Part shown: positions 10,436 to 19,321 of the stretch, piece after piece
How positions within the stretch are numbered: the stretch's first letter is position 1
How the letters are laid out: every line of letters starts with the position of its first letter
Assembly (NCBI RefSeq): GCF_015752315.1
Contig: NZ_JADOVJ010000001.1
Location: 2,038,501 to 2,102,500 of the forward strand
Source: Nocardioides luteus
GTDB taxonomy: Bacteria; Actinomycetota; Actinomycetes; Propionibacteriales; Nocardioidaceae
Length of the DNA: 64,000 nucleotides
Direction of reading: 5' to 3'
Made by a program: the position numbers and the translations under genes
The notes under the pieces: model-generated
Told to the model about the DNA's origin: nothing
Database searches by the model: none
What the model saw: the letters and a program-made list of their open reading frames with translations, nothing else

Positions 10436-11659
10436 ATGTCTCTGAATCTCACGCAGCTCATCGAGCAGGGAGTCGCGGGCAAGCGAGTCCTCGTGCGCTC
10501 CGACCTCAACGTCCCGCTGGAAGGCACCACGATCACCGACGACGGTCGGATCCGTGCGTCGGTGCCCACGATCAAGGCGCTGGCCGACGCCGGCGCCAAG
10601 GTCGTCGTGGTCGCCCACCTCGGGCGTCCGAAGGGTGAGCCGGACCCGGCCTATTCCCTGGCGCCGGTGGCGACCCGCCTCGGCGAGCTGCTCGGTGCCG
10701 AGGTCGCCTTCGCGACCGACACCGTCGGTGACTCCGCCAGCTCGGTCGTCGGCGGCCTCGCCGACGGCCAGGTGGCCCTGCTGGAGAACGTACGCTTCAA
10801 CGCCGGTGAGACCAGCAAGGACGACATCGAGCGGGCGACCTTCGCCGCCGAGCTCGCCGCCCTGGCCGACGCCTTCGTCTCCGACGGCTTCGGCGTGGTC
10901 CACCGCAAGCAGGCCTCGGTCTACGACGTGGCCAAGCTGCTCCCGAGCGCGCAGGGTGACCTGGTGGCCACCGAGATCGAGGTGCTCAAGCGGCTCACCG
11001 AGACCCCGGAGCGTCCCTACGTGGTCGTCCTCGGCGGTTCGAAGGTCTCCGACAAGCTCGGCGTGATCGACAACCTGCTCGGCAAGGCCGACAAGCTGCT
11101 CATCGGCGGCGGCATGGTCTTCACCTTCCTCAAGGCCCAGGGCTACGAGGTCGGTCAGTCGCTGCTCGAGGAGGACCAGATCCTCACCGTGCTCGGCTAT
11201 CTCGAGCGCGCCGAGGAGATCGGCGTCGAGATCCTGCTGCCGACCGACATCGTGGTCGCCGACTCCTTCGGCGACGAGGCCTCGGCCCGCGTGGTCGCAG
11301 CCAACGCGATCCCGGCCGAGTCCCTCGGGCTCGACATCGGTCCGGAGTCCGCCCAGACCTACGCGGCCGCCCTCGACGGCGCCAAGACGGTCTTCTGGAA
11401 CGGTCCGATGGGCGTCTTCGAGCAGGCCGCGTTCGCCGAGGGCACCCGTGCGGTCGCCCAGGCGCTCACCACGGTCGACGGGCTCTCGGTCGTCGGCGGC
11501 GGTGACTCCGCCGCGGCGATCCGCCAGCTCGGCTTCGCCGACGAGCAGTTCGGCCACATCTCGACCGGTGGTGGCGCCTCGCTCGAATACCTGGAAGGCA
11601 AGACACTTCCGGGCATCGCCGTGCTCGAGGAGTCGACCGTCGTCGGAGGCCTCGGCTGA
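10436..11659 (+). CDS. pgk: Phosphoglycerate kinase
   Basis: A 407-residue PGK, which transfers the acyl phosphate of 1,3-bisphosphoglycerate to ADP. Landmarks are [11 protein letters not shown] near the N-terminus, the HLGRPKG loop, [19 protein letters not shown], and the C-terminal nucleotide loop [12 protein letters not shown] with [14 protein letters not shown]. Its TGA overlaps the tpiA ATG by one base, so the two are translationally coupled. Confidence 0.97.
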   Translation: MSLNLTQLIEQGVAGKRVLVRSDLNVPLEGTTITDDGRIRASVPTIKALADAGAKVVVVAHLGRPKGEPDPAYSLAPVATRLGELLGAEVAFATDTVGDSASSVVGGLADGQVALLENVRFNAGETSKDDIERATFAAELAALADAFVSDGFGVVHRKQASVYDVAKLLPSAQGDLVATEIEVLKRLTETPERPYVVVLGGSKVSDKLGVIDNLLGKADKLLIGGGMVFTFLKAQGYEVGQSLLEEDQILTVLGYLERAEEIGVEILLPTDIVVADSFGDEASARVVAANAIPAESLGLDIGPESAQTYAAALDGAKTVFWNGPMGVFEQAAFAEGTRAVAQALTTVDGLSVVGGGDSAAAIRQLGFADEQFGHISTGGGASLEYLEGKTLPGIAVLEESTVVGGLG

Positions 11660-12468
11660 TGGCGGCCAAGAAGGCGGCCGCGGGCCGCACGCCGCTCATC
11701 GCGGGCAACTGGAAGATGAACCTCAACCACCAGGAAGCGGTGGTCCTGGTCCAGAAGCTCGCCTGGACGCTCTCCGACAAGCGCCACGACTTCGGGGCCG
11801 TGGAGGTGGCGGTCTTCCCGCCGTTCACCGACATCCGCTCGGTGCAGACGCTCGTCGACGGCGACAAGATGCGGATCACCTACGGCGCCCAGAACGTCTC
11901 GACCCACGAGTCCGGCGCCTACACCGGCGAGGTCTCGGCCTCGATGCTGGCCAAGCTCGGCTGCTCCTACGTGATCGTGGGCCACTCCGAGCGTCGTGAG
12001 CACTACGGCGAGACCGACGAGATCGTCGCGCAGAAGGCCAAGATCGCGCTCAAGCACAAGATCACTCCGATCGTCTGCGTGGGCGAGGGCCTCGAGATCC
12101 GTCAGGCCGGCAACCACCTCGACCACTGCACCGGCCAGGCCGAGGCCTCGCTGGCCGGTCTGACCGACGCCGAGGTCGCCGAGGTGGTGATCGCCTACGA
12201 GCCGGTCTGGGCGATCGGCACGGGGGAGACCGCCACCGCGCAGGACGCGCAGGAGGTCTGCGCCGGCATCCGGGAGCGCCTGGAGAAGCTCTACGGTGCA
12301 GAGATCGCCGGCGGCGTACGCATCCTCTACGGCGGCTCCGTGAAGCCCAACAACGTGGCCGCCCTGATGCAGGAGAGCGACGTCGACGGCGCGCTCGTCG
12401 GCGGTGCGAGCCTCTCGGTGGAGGACTTTGCCGCCATCTCGCGCTACTACGACCTACCGGTGCTGTAG
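11659..12468 (+). CDS. tpiA: Triosephosphate isomerase
   Basis: A 269-residue TIM-barrel isomerase that interconverts dihydroxyacetone phosphate and glyceraldehyde-3-P. Visible active-site parts are the N-terminal GNWKMN (lysine), the electrophilic His in VGHSERR, the catalytic Glu in [11 protein letters not shown], and the phosphate loop [10 protein letters not shown] short Lys/Ala-rich extension ([10 protein letters not shown]) precedes the usual start. It is coupled to pgk; secG follows after 30 bp from its own promoter. Confidence 0.97.
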   Translation: MAAKKAAAGRTPLIAGNWKMNLNHQEAVVLVQKLAWTLSDKRHDFGAVEVAVFPPFTDIRSVQTLVDGDKMRITYGAQNVSTHESGAYTGEVSASMLAKLGCSYVIVGHSERREHYGETDEIVAQKAKIALKHKITPIVCVGEGLEIRQAGNHLDHCTGQAEASLAGLTDAEVAEVVIAYEPVWAIGTGETATAQDAQEVCAGIRERLEKLYGAEIAGGVRILYGGSVKPNNVAALMQESDVDGALVGGASLSVEDFAAISRYYDLPVL

Positions 12469-12485
12469 GTTTCAGGGCCTCTAGA

Positions 12486-12491
12486 TAGGAT
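12486..12491 (+). promoter_or_regulatory. -10 box of secG (leaderless)
   Basis: TAGGAT stands 7 nt before the secG GTG. Confidence 0.6.
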
Positions 12492-12498
12492 TTCAGAC

Positions 12499-12729
12499 GT
12501 GGAACTTCTCTTCACCATCATCCTGGTCATCGCGAGCGCGCTGATGATCCTGCTCGTGCTGCTCCACAAGGGCCGCGGTGGCGGACTCTCCGACATGTTC
12601 GGCGGTGGCGTCTCGAGCTCGCTGGGTGGATCCTCGGTCGTCGAGCGCAACCTCGACCGGCTGACCATCGGTATCGGCGTGATCTGGTTCGCCTGTGTGA
12701 TCGCTCTCGGCCTGCTGATGGCCTACTGA
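12499..12729 (+). CDS. secG: Preprotein translocase subunit SecG
   Basis: A 76-residue membrane protein with two transmembrane segments (about 3-22 and 53-73) and the conserved loop between them (LLHKGRGGGLSDMFGGG). SecG assists SecYE during protein export. The gpmI/tpiA-secG order is common in Actinobacteria and many other bacteria. The GTG start is supported by the -10 box 7 nt upstream. Confidence 0.95.
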   Translation: MELLFTIILVIASALMILLVLLHKGRGGGLSDMFGGGVSSSLGGSSVVERNLDRLTIGIGVIWFACVIALGLLMAY

Positions 12730-12739
12730 AACATTCCCC

Positions 12740-12768
12740 TTCAGCGCACGCGCGATAGCGTCTAAACT
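12740..12768 (+). promoter_or_regulatory. Candidate rbpA promoter
   Basis: TTCAGC (12740-12745), a 17-nt spacer and TAAACT (12763-12768) lie upstream of rbpA. The implied leader of about 85 nt holds a small hairpin (GGACGG 12779-12784 with CCGTCC 12793-12798). Confidence 0.45.
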
Positions 12769-12860
12769 CATCGACGCTGGACGGAGATTTTGCCGTCCGA
12801 TCCCCCAAAGTGGCCTCTCGGGGCTGCGAACTTTAAGTTGAGAGAGGACACCGCAGCACC

Positions 12861-13220
12861 ATGGCAGGTGGAGGGAACGCGATTCGGGGCTCCCGGGTCG
12901 GTGCTGGGCCGATGGGTGAGGCGGAGCGCGGCGAAGCTGCGCCACGAAAGGCCGTCACCTACTTCTGCGCCAACGCACATCGCTCGGTCATCACCTTCGC
13001 CGTCGAGGCGACGCCGCCGGACTCCTGGGACTGCCCCAAGTGCGGGCTGCCCGCGGGTCTCGACGAGGAGAATGCGCCCCCGGCGCCGAAGATCGAGCCT
13101 TACAAGACGCACCTCGCCTACGTGAAGGAGCGCCGCTCCGACGCCGAGGCCGAGGACATCCTGGAGGAGGCCATCGCCCTGCTCCGCTCCCGCCGCAAGT
13201 CCGGCGAGATCATCTTCTGA
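12861..13220 (+). CDS. rbpA: RNA polymerase-binding protein RbpA
   Basis: A 119-residue RbpA, the actinobacterial factor that binds the principal sigma factor and stabilises the open promoter complex. The core domain starts at VTYFCANAHRSVITFAVEA and includes the CPKC pair; the basic linker and sigma-interaction helix (HLAYVKERRSDAEAEDILEEAI) follow. The N-terminal tail carries the usual NAIRGSRVG segment. The start follows a GAGAGAGGA ribosome site. Four copies of a 32-nt repeat begin 10 nt after its stop. Confidence 0.97.
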   Translation: MAGGGNAIRGSRVGAGPMGEAERGEAAPRKAVTYFCANAHRSVITFAVEATPPDSWDCPKCGLPAGLDEENAPPAPKIEPYKTHLAYVKERRSDAEAEDILEEAIALLRSRRKSGEIIF

Positions 13221-13226
13221 AACACC

Positions 13227-13347
13227 CGCCGAGTCGGCGCATCTGCTCCAAGCAGAGGCGCCGACTCGGCGCATTTGTCCCGCTGGAGACGCGTGAGTCG
13301 GCTCGTCAGTCCCGTCTGAAGCGAACGAGTCGGCGCAACTGCCCCGT
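13227..13347 (+). repeat. Four tandem 32-nt repeats after rbpA
   Basis: Cores of the form GASTCGGC start at 13231, 13263, 13295 and 13327, exactly 32 nt apart. Each core is followed by a looser GCANNTGTCCC-like stretch. The array fills nearly all of the 127-bp gap between the convergent stops of rbpA and the DUF559-type gene. Related cores occur at 14404-14475, 15771-15810 and 44343-44401. Confidence 0.85.
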
Positions 13348-14316
13348 TCAGCTCGCGAGCCGTCCACCGCGTCGGCGGAGGGCCCGATGGTGCAGTTGCC
13401 GGATGCGTACGTCTGCGTCTCCGGTACGCGTGAAGAGATCGTTCTTCGTGAACGCCTCGACCAGCCATCCTTCACGGCATACGTCCAGGCGCCGTTCCCG
13501 GTCGCGTATCTGCTGGCCGGGGGAGGAGTGCCACTCCGCGCCGTCGTACTCGACGGCGGCGAGAAGGTCCTCGTTGCCCAGATCGAGACGGGCGATGAAC
13601 TCCCCGGTCACGGTAGAGACCTCGACCTGCGGCGTCATGGGAAACCGCGCTTGATGGCAGCGCAGACCCAGCACCGCCTCGGGTGGCGACTCGAACCTGC
13701 CGTCCGCCAGCGGGCCGATCTCCCGAAGTGTCGTGACCCACCGCTGACCGCGGAACTGTTCGATCCCCTCGATGAACTCGTCAGGATCGTACGCACCGAG
13801 TCGATGCATCATCGAGACTCCGGCGATCGCCTCGTCAGGCCAGCGGACGCGACCGAGATCCCAGGCCGTACGCAGCGCACTGGTCACCCTCAGGCCACCG
13901 ATCTCGTCGGTCTCGCTGTCCGCCACGGTGCGCTCGCCGCTGCTCGCGATGTCGTTGCGGAGACGGCCGCGGCCGGCCGGGCGGAAGAACGAGAGCGGGC
14001 GAAGGCTGATGTGCTCGCCGGGCGCGAGGATCATCTCGGCTCCGAGGAGCCAGCCGGCATGTCGGTCGACGACGATGCAGTCGGCGGGCGCGACCAGCCT
14101 CAGGCACGCGGCGCGGACGGCGAGGGAGTCGCCCACCTCGGTGGCCAGATACACGCCCTTGATAGGGCGGCGTACGAGGCCCGTCTCGAGAAGCGTGCCG
14201 AGCCGCCTCCGTGAGATCCCGGCTTCGCGGGCCATCTTGAAGGTGAACGGCTCGGTCGCCGGCAACGGGAAGGTGCTCCCGAGGCTTCCGTTGAACAGCA
14301 TCTCGTAGATGTCCAT
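13348..14316 (-). CDS. AbiEi-like winged-helix protein with C-terminal DUF559-type nuclease fold
   Basis: A 322-residue protein of a type common in Actinobacteria. The N-terminus (FKMAREAGISRRRLGTLLE, LVRRPIKGVYLA) resembles the winged-helix of AbiEi-type antitoxins. The C-terminus (ESPPEAVLGLR, then ARLDLGNEDLLAAVEYDG) has the E-x-D-x-ExD-like spacing of Vsr/DUF559 PD-(D/E)xK nucleases. No AbiEii toxin lies next to it, so a toxin-antitoxin role is not supported. The ATG at 14316 is preceded by CAGACT 7 nt upstream, close to the leaderless pattern. Function unknown. Confidence 0.75.
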   Translation of the reverse strand: MDIYEMLFNGSLGSTFPLPATEPFTFKMAREAGISRRRLGTLLETGLVRRPIKGVYLATEVGDSLAVRAACLRLVAPADCIVVDRHAGWLLGAEMILAPGEHISLRPLSFFRPAGRGRLRNDIASSGERTVADSETDEIGGLRVTSALRTAWDLGRVRWPDEAIAGVSMMHRLGAYDPDEFIEGIEQFRGQRWVTTLREIGPLADGRFESPPEAVLGLRCHQARFPMTPQVEVSTVTGEFIARLDLGNEDLLAAVEYDGAEWHSSPGQQIRDRERRLDVCREGWLVEAFTKNDLFTRTGDADVRIRQLHHRALRRRGGRLAS

Positions 14317-14403
14317 GCCGGAGAGTCTGGGAGCCCGTCGCCGGCGCCGCCACCGCACATCAGCGGGCTGTGGAAAAGTCTGTGGACAACGTGGGGCTGA
14401 CGC

Positions 14404-14478
14404 GCCGACTCGCGTCGTTCCAGCGGGACTGACGTGCCGAGTCGGCGCTTCTGCGTGGGACAGACGCGCCGACTCGGC
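14404..14478 (-). repeat. Three tandem 32-nt repeats after the endonuclease gene
   Basis: Minus-strand cores GASTCGGC or close variants occupy 14475-14468, 14443-14436 and 14411-14404, exactly 32 nt apart. They are followed by GCGTCTGTCCC or similar. The first core starts 11 nt after the stop of the endonuclease gene, in the same orientation as that gene. Confidence 0.8.
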
Positions 14479-14486
14479 GGGGTGGG

Positions 14487-15671
14487 TCAGCAGGTGGCGC
14501 CGAAGATGGACTCGGCGTACTCCGGGTGGTCGATGAACGGGTTCCGGTTGTGCTGGTAGGTCGAGTAGATCTTGTTGTTGCGCGCCTGCTCGGCGGTGGT
14601 GACGGGGTCGGCGCTGTGCCAGGCCAGGAGGACGCAGACCTTGCCGAGGTAGCTGGTCGCGCCGTTGACGGAGTTGTTGACCTCCAGGTCGGCGAAGCCG
14701 TCGTCGCCGTTGTAGCGAACGGCCATGTAGAGGATGCCGCGGGCCAGGTCGCCCTTCACGCTGTCGCGGGGCTCGAAGGAGTCGGAGTCGGTCCAGCAGT
14801 CGCTGCACTCCGCGACGGCCGAGCCGCCGAGGTCGAAGTCCTTGTTGCCCCGGGTGGAGTTGACGGTGACGTCCTCGGGCCGCAGGTGGTGCACGTCGGT
14901 GCCGGGGCCGTTGCTGGTGCCGAAGTCACCGTGGCTCTGCGGCCAGGTGTGCTCGCGGTTCCAGTTGTTTGCGTCGCCGCCGTTGTTGGTCTTCGGGGTG
15001 GAGACCCCGGAGTAGAACTCGATCACGTTCGCGGAGTTGTTCGGGTCCTGGTCGAGCACCTTCAGCGCCTCCCACACCGCGCTGTAGGTCATCGTGGTGT
15101 GCCCGTCGATGATGTTGTGCAGCGCCGACTTCAGCGCCGAGCCGGACAGGCCCTGGGCGGAGTCGTAGTAGCCCGCCGGGATGTTCGGGTCCGGGGTGGG
15201 GCTGGTGGTGGGGGTGGGCGTCGGGGTCGGCGTGGACCCGGCGAACGCGAAGGCGGTGGCGTTCTTGTGCCCGGGGTGGGAGAAGTACGCCGTCAGGGTG
15301 CCGGTGACATCGATCTGGCGGCCCTTCAGGGTCGGGTTGGACCGCAGGCCCCACGAGCTGCGGAAGGCGTCGGGGATCTGCACGTAGAGCATCCGTGACG
15401 TGCTGGTCTCCGCAGCCGAGTCGGCGATCGCGAGGGCATAGTCGTTGGGATAGTTGCTGGTCACGACGGTGTTGGTCGCGGTGGGCTGGCCGACGACGTA
15501 GCCGCGCACCGTGGCCGTCGAGCCGTTCTGGGTCGCGATCGCCGTGGATACGGTGATCGTGGCCGCCTGGGCCGGGGCGGTCGTGATGACGACCGCCATG
15601 AAGCTCGCCAGGGCGAGGGCAACGAGGCTGGCCAGGGTGAGGCGCAGCCGCCGAGAGGCGCTGAAGGACAT
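14487..15671 (-). CDS. Secreted endonuclease I family nuclease
   Basis: A 394-residue exported nuclease. I start it at ATG 15671 (MSFSASRRLRL), which gives a clean signal peptide ending near TTAPAQAA. An N-terminal OB-like domain (about 40-150, DUF6359 type) is joined by a Pro-Thr linker (TPTPTPTPTTSPTPDP) to an endonuclease I domain. That domain carries NREHTWPQSHG, DVHHLRPED and GNKDFD, the His-Asn metal site of the EndA/NucM group. It probably degrades extracellular DNA or RNA for nutrients. The product ends in a Cys (FGATC). Confidence 0.88.
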   Translation of the reverse strand: MSFSASRRLRLTLASLVALALASFMAVVITTAPAQAATITVSTAIATQNGSTATVRGYVVGQPTATNTVVTSNYPNDYALAIADSAAETSTSRMLYVQIPDAFRSSWGLRSNPTLKGRQIDVTGTLTAYFSHPGHKNATAFAFAGSTPTPTPTPTTSPTPDPNIPAGYYDSAQGLSGSALKSALHNIIDGHTTMTYSAVWEALKVLDQDPNNSANVIEFYSGVSTPKTNNGGDANNWNREHTWPQSHGDFGTSNGPGTDVHHLRPEDVTVNSTRGNKDFDLGGSAVAECSDCWTDSDSFEPRDSVKGDLARGILYMAVRYNGDDGFADLEVNNSVNGATSYLGKVCVLLAWHSADPVTTAEQARNNKIYSTYQHNRNPFIDHPEYAESIFGATC

Positions 15672-15770
15672 GCTCGGATGGTGGCAGTCGGCAGGTGGTC
15701 GGGGAACCCGCTGCGGGAAAGATTTACCTGCCGTTAGCAACCCGGGTAACGGAGTTCCCGAGACATTTGC

Positions 15771-15812
15771 GCCGACTCGGCGCTTCCGGGTGGGACAGTC
15801 GCGCCGAGTCGG
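15771..15812 (-). repeat. Two 32-nt repeats after pgl
   Basis: Minus-strand cores at 15810-15803 and 15778-15771 are 32 nt apart and are followed by GCGACTGTCCC and GCAAATGTCTC. The first starts 9 nt after the pgl stop. It is the same family as the repeats after rbpA and the endonuclease. Confidence 0.75.
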
Positions 15813-15819
15813 GAGGGGG

Positions 15820-16563
15820 TCAGAGCTTGGACGCGGCCGCGCGGTCCAAGAACCAGATCGTCTCGTTGGTGCCGATGACTCCGGTGGCGGGGATCTCGCT
15901 GATCGGGGCGCCGGCGTGGGCCTTGGCCACCGCCTCGGCCTTGCCTTCGCCGCTGACCAGGAACCAGACGGTCGAGGACCGTCGCAGGGCCTCGAAGGTG
16001 AAGGTGATCCGCTCGGGCGGGGGCTTGGGCGAGCCGGTCACGCCGACGGCGATCGCGTCCTTCGCCTCGAGCTGCGGGAAGCCGGGGAAGAGGGAGGCGA
16101 TGTGGCCGTCGGGGCCGACGCCGAGCATCAGGATGTCGAAGCCGCCCGAGCCGTGGCTGCGTACGTCCTCGGAGAACTGCGCCGCAGCCTCGTCGACGCT
16201 CAGGCCGGAGTCGGTGGACGGCATCTCGCGGATGCGGTGGTCCGGGACGCCGACCTCGGTCAGGAACGCGGCGCGAGCCTGGCCGGCGTTGCGGTCGGGG
16301 GAGTCGGCGGCGACGTAGCGCTCGTCGCCGAAGAAGAACTCGACCGCGCCCCAGTCGACGCCCGACTCGGGAGCCAGACGCGCGATCTCACGGTGGATGG
16401 CCTCGGCGATGGTGCCGCCGGTGAGGCCGATGGTGGGTACGTCGCCGGCGGCCTGCAGGTCGGCCAGGCGACTGAGGAACTCCCCGGCCACCGCGGAGGC
16501 CAGCGCCTCGGCGGTGTCGTGGACCTCGATGAGTGACTCGGGATGACCGTCGCGGGTCGTCAC
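15820..16563 (-). CDS. pgl: 6-phosphogluconolactonase
   Basis: A 247-residue DevB-type lactonase that hydrolyses 6-phosphogluconolactone in the oxidative pentose phosphate pathway. Landmarks are [12 protein letters not shown], the FFFGDERYV block, [18 protein letters not shown], and the C-terminal RITFTFEAL. Its GTG start overlaps the pgi stop (GTGA). In many actinobacteria zwf and opcA sit directly upstream, but here pgi does, so the enzyme supplying its substrate must be encoded elsewhere. Confidence 0.95.
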   Translation of the reverse strand: MTTRDGHPESLIEVHDTAEALASAVAGEFLSRLADLQAAGDVPTIGLTGGTIAEAIHREIARLAPESGVDWGAVEFFFGDERYVAADSPDRNAGQARAAFLTEVGVPDHRIREMPSTDSGLSVDEAAAQFSEDVRSHGSGGFDILMLGVGPDGHIASLFPGFPQLEAKDAIAVGVTGSPKPPPERITFTFEALRRSSTVWFLVSGEGKAEAVAKAHAGAPISEIPATGVIGTNETIWFLDRAAASKL

Positions 16564-18215
16564 GCTCGCTTCTCTCTGTAGTAGGCGATGAGGGACTGGG
16601 TGGAGGTGTCCTGCTGCTCGGCGGTCTTCGCGTCACCGGAGACGGCCGGGCTGATCTGCAGGGCGAGCTGCTTGCCGAGCTCGACTCCCCACTGGTCGAA
16701 GGAGTCGATGCCCCACACCACACCCTGGGTGAAGGTGATGTGCTCGTAGAGGGCGATCAGCTGACCCAGCACACCGGGGGTCAGCGACGGAGCCATGATC
16801 GAGGTGGTCGGCCGGTTTCCGGAGAAGACCCGCGCGTTGACGATGTTCTCCGCGGTGCCCTCGGCGCGCACCTGCTCGGCGGTCTTGCCGAAGGCCAGCG
16901 CCTGGGTCTGGGCGAAGAAGTTGGCCAGGAACAGCTCGTGCACGTCGATGTCGCCGTCCGCGAGGGGATAGGCGGGGTTGGCGAACGCGATGAAGTCGGC
17001 CGGGATGACCCGGGTGCCCTGGTGGATCAGCTGGTAGAAAGCGTGCTGGCCGTTGGTGCCGGGCTCGCCCCAGAAGACCTCACCGGTCGCCGAGGTCACC
17101 GCGGTGCCGTCCCAGCGCACCGACTTGCCGTTGGACTCCATCGTCAGCTGCTGCAGGTACGCAGGGAACCGGTGCAGCAGCTGGGAGTAGGGCAGCACGG
17201 CGTGGGTCTGGGCATCGAAGAAGTTGACGTACCAGACGTTCAGGAGACCCATCAGCGCCGGCACGTTCCGCTCGAGCGGAGTCGTGCGGAAGTGCTCGTC
17301 GATCGCGTGGAACCCACCGAGGAACTCGGCGAAGGCCTCCGGACCGACGGCGATCGCCAGCGAGGTGCCGATGGCGGAGTCGACGGAGTAGCGGCCGCCG
17401 ACCCAGTCCCAGAAGCCAAAGGCGTTCTCCGGGTCGATCCCGAAGTTCGCGACCTTGTCCAGCGCCGTGGAGACGGCGACGAAGTGCTTCTTCACCGCGT
17501 CGGCGGCGTCCACGTCGTCGCCGAGCGCGTCGAGCAGCCACGAGCGCGCCAGGCGGGCGTTGGTGAGCGTCTCCAGCGTCGAGAAGGTCTTCGAGGAGAC
17601 GATGAACAGCGTCGTCTCCGGATCGAGCCCCTTGAGCTTCATGCCCGCGTCGGTCGGGTCGATGTTGGAGATGAACCGGCACTCGATCTCCGGGTGGCGG
17701 AACGGCTCCAGCGCCTCGTAGGCCATCACCGGGCCGAGGTCGGAGCCGCCGATGCCGATGTTGACGACCGTGCGGATCCGCTCGCCGGTGACGCCCTTCC
17801 ACTCCCCGGACCGGACCCGGTCGGCGAAGGCGTAGACCTTCTTCAGGGTCTCGTGGACCGCAGGCACCACGTCGGTGCCGTCGACGGTCAGGGACGCGTC
17901 GGCGGGAAGCCGCAGGGCGGTGTGGAGCACCGCGCGGTCCTCGGTGACGTTGATGTGCTCGCCGGCGAGCATCGCGTCACGCCGCGCCTCCAGGCCGACC
18001 TGCTCGGCCAGCGCCAGCAGGTCGGCCAGGAGCTCGTCGGTGAGGAGGTTCTTGGAGAGGTCGACGTGGAGGTCGGCCGCCTCGAAGGTGAAGCGTGAGG
18101 CCCGGCCGGGATCGTCGGCGAACCACGAGCGCAGGTCGGGCTCGAAGCCGGTCCGTCTCTCGGTGAGTGCCTTCCAAGCGTCCGTCGTCGTGGCGTCGAC
18201 CGGGCCTCCGCTCAC
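16560..18215 (-). CDS. pgi: Glucose-6-phosphate isomerase
   Basis: A 551-residue isomerase that interconverts glucose-6-P and fructose-6-P. The phosphate-binding motif GIGGSDLGP, the block [10 protein letters not shown], and the C-terminal signature [17 protein letters not shown] are present. The GTG start overlaps the tal TAG by one base, and its own stop overlaps pgl, so tkt-tal-pgi-pgl looks like one operon. Confidence 0.96.
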   Translation of the reverse strand: MSGGPVDATTTDAWKALTERRTGFEPDLRSWFADDPGRASRFTFEAADLHVDLSKNLLTDELLADLLALAEQVGLEARRDAMLAGEHINVTEDRAVLHTALRLPADASLTVDGTDVVPAVHETLKKVYAFADRVRSGEWKGVTGERIRTVVNIGIGGSDLGPVMAYEALEPFRHPEIECRFISNIDPTDAGMKLKGLDPETTLFIVSSKTFSTLETLTNARLARSWLLDALGDDVDAADAVKKHFVAVSTALDKVANFGIDPENAFGFWDWVGGRYSVDSAIGTSLAIAVGPEAFAEFLGGFHAIDEHFRTTPLERNVPALMGLLNVWYVNFFDAQTHAVLPYSQLLHRFPAYLQQLTMESNGKSVRWDGTAVTSATGEVFWGEPGTNGQHAFYQLIHQGTRVIPADFIAFANPAYPLADGDIDVHELFLANFFAQTQALAFGKTAEQVRAEGTAENIVNARVFSGNRPTTSIMAPSLTPGVLGQLIALYEHITFTQGVVWGIDSFDQWGVELGKQLALQISPAVSGDAKTAEQQDTSTQSLIAYYREKRA

Positions 18216-19318
18216 TACTTCACCGCCTCGATCTGGCCCTTCACGGTGTCGACGAGCTCGACCCAGGAGGCCTTGAACTTGTCCACGCCCTCGGTCTCCA
18301 GCACCTCGAAGACGTCGTCGAGGTCGACCCCGACCGAGCGCAGCGACTCGAAGACCGCGGCGGCCTCGTCGCCCTTGCCGGTGACGACGTCGCCCTTGAC
18401 CTCACCGTGGTCGGCGAAGGCCTCCATGGTCTTCTCGGGCATGGTGTTGACCGTGTCGGCGACGACCAGGTCGGTGACGTAGAGCGTGTCCGGGTAGTCC
18501 GGGTTCTTGACGCCGGTCGAGGCCCACAGCGGCCGCTGGGCGTTGGCGCCGGCGTCGGCCAGCGCGGTCCAGCGCTCGCTCTGGTGGACCTCCTCGAAGG
18601 CGGCGTACGCGGCGATGGCGTTGGCCACCGCGGCCTTGCCCAGCAGCGCGCTGGCCTCGGGCGTGCCGAGGGCCTCGAGCCGCTTGTCGATCTCGCTGTC
18701 CACGCGGGAGACGAAGAACGAGGCGACGCTGCGGATCGTGGACAGGTCCTTGCCGGCCGCCTTGGCCTGCTCCAGACCGGTCAGGTAGGCGTCCATCACC
18801 GCGCGGTAGCGCTCGACCGAGAAGATCAGGGTCACGTTGACCGAGATGCCCTCGGCGATCACGGCGGTGATCGCCGGGAGGCCCTCGAGGGTCGCCGGGA
18901 TCTTGATCAGCGCGTTCGGGCGGTCGACCTCGGCCCACAGCGCCTTCGCGGAGGCGATGGTCGCGTCGGTGTCGTTGGCCAGCGTCGGCTCGACCTCGAT
19001 CGAGACCCGGCCGTCGTCCTTGGTCGCCTCGGCGACCGGGGCGAGGATGTCGCAGGCGTTGCGTACGTCCCGGGTGGTGAGGCCGAAGATGATCTCGTCG
19101 ACGTTCTTGCCCTCGGCCACGAGCGATCGGAGCTGCTCGTCGTAGCGCTCGCCGTTGGCGATCGCGGCGGCGAAGATGGTCGGGTTGGTGGTCACCCCGA
19201 CGACGGACTTCTCCTTGACGAGCTCGGCGAGGTTGCCGGTCTCGATGCGCTCACGGGAGAGGTCGTCGAGCCAGATGGATACGCCGGCCTCGGCCAGCGC
19301 CTTGAGACGGTCAGACAT
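18215..19318 (-). CDS. tal: Transaldolase
   Basis: A 367-residue transaldolase of the actinobacterial and cyanobacterial type, which moves a dihydroxyacetone unit between sugar phosphates. The N-terminal signature [13 protein letters not shown] and the Schiff-base lysine in NALIKIPAT are clear. It lies 3 nt downstream of tkt and overlaps pgi by one base. Confidence 0.95.
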   Translation of the reverse strand: MSDRLKALAEAGVSIWLDDLSRERIETGNLAELVKEKSVVGVTTNPTIFAAAIANGERYDEQLRSLVAEGKNVDEIIFGLTTRDVRNACDILAPVAEATKDDGRVSIEVEPTLANDTDATIASAKALWAEVDRPNALIKIPATLEGLPAITAVIAEGISVNVTLIFSVERYRAVMDAYLTGLEQAKAAGKDLSTIRSVASFFVSRVDSEIDKRLEALGTPEASALLGKAAVANAIAAYAAFEEVHQSERWTALADAGANAQRPLWASTGVKNPDYPDTLYVTDLVVADTVNTMPEKTMEAFADHGEVKGDVVTGKGDEAAAVFESLRSVGVDLDDVFEVLETEGVDKFKASWVELVDTVKGQIEAVK

Positions 19319-19321
19319 ATT

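Noticed and set aside
13227..13347. CRISPR-like array after rbpA
   Set aside because: Units have only an 8-nt conserved core and no split into constant repeats and unique spacers, and no cas gene is near.
13348..14316. Complete AbiE toxin-antitoxin system
   Set aside because: No AbiEii nucleotidyltransferase toxin is encoded on either side.
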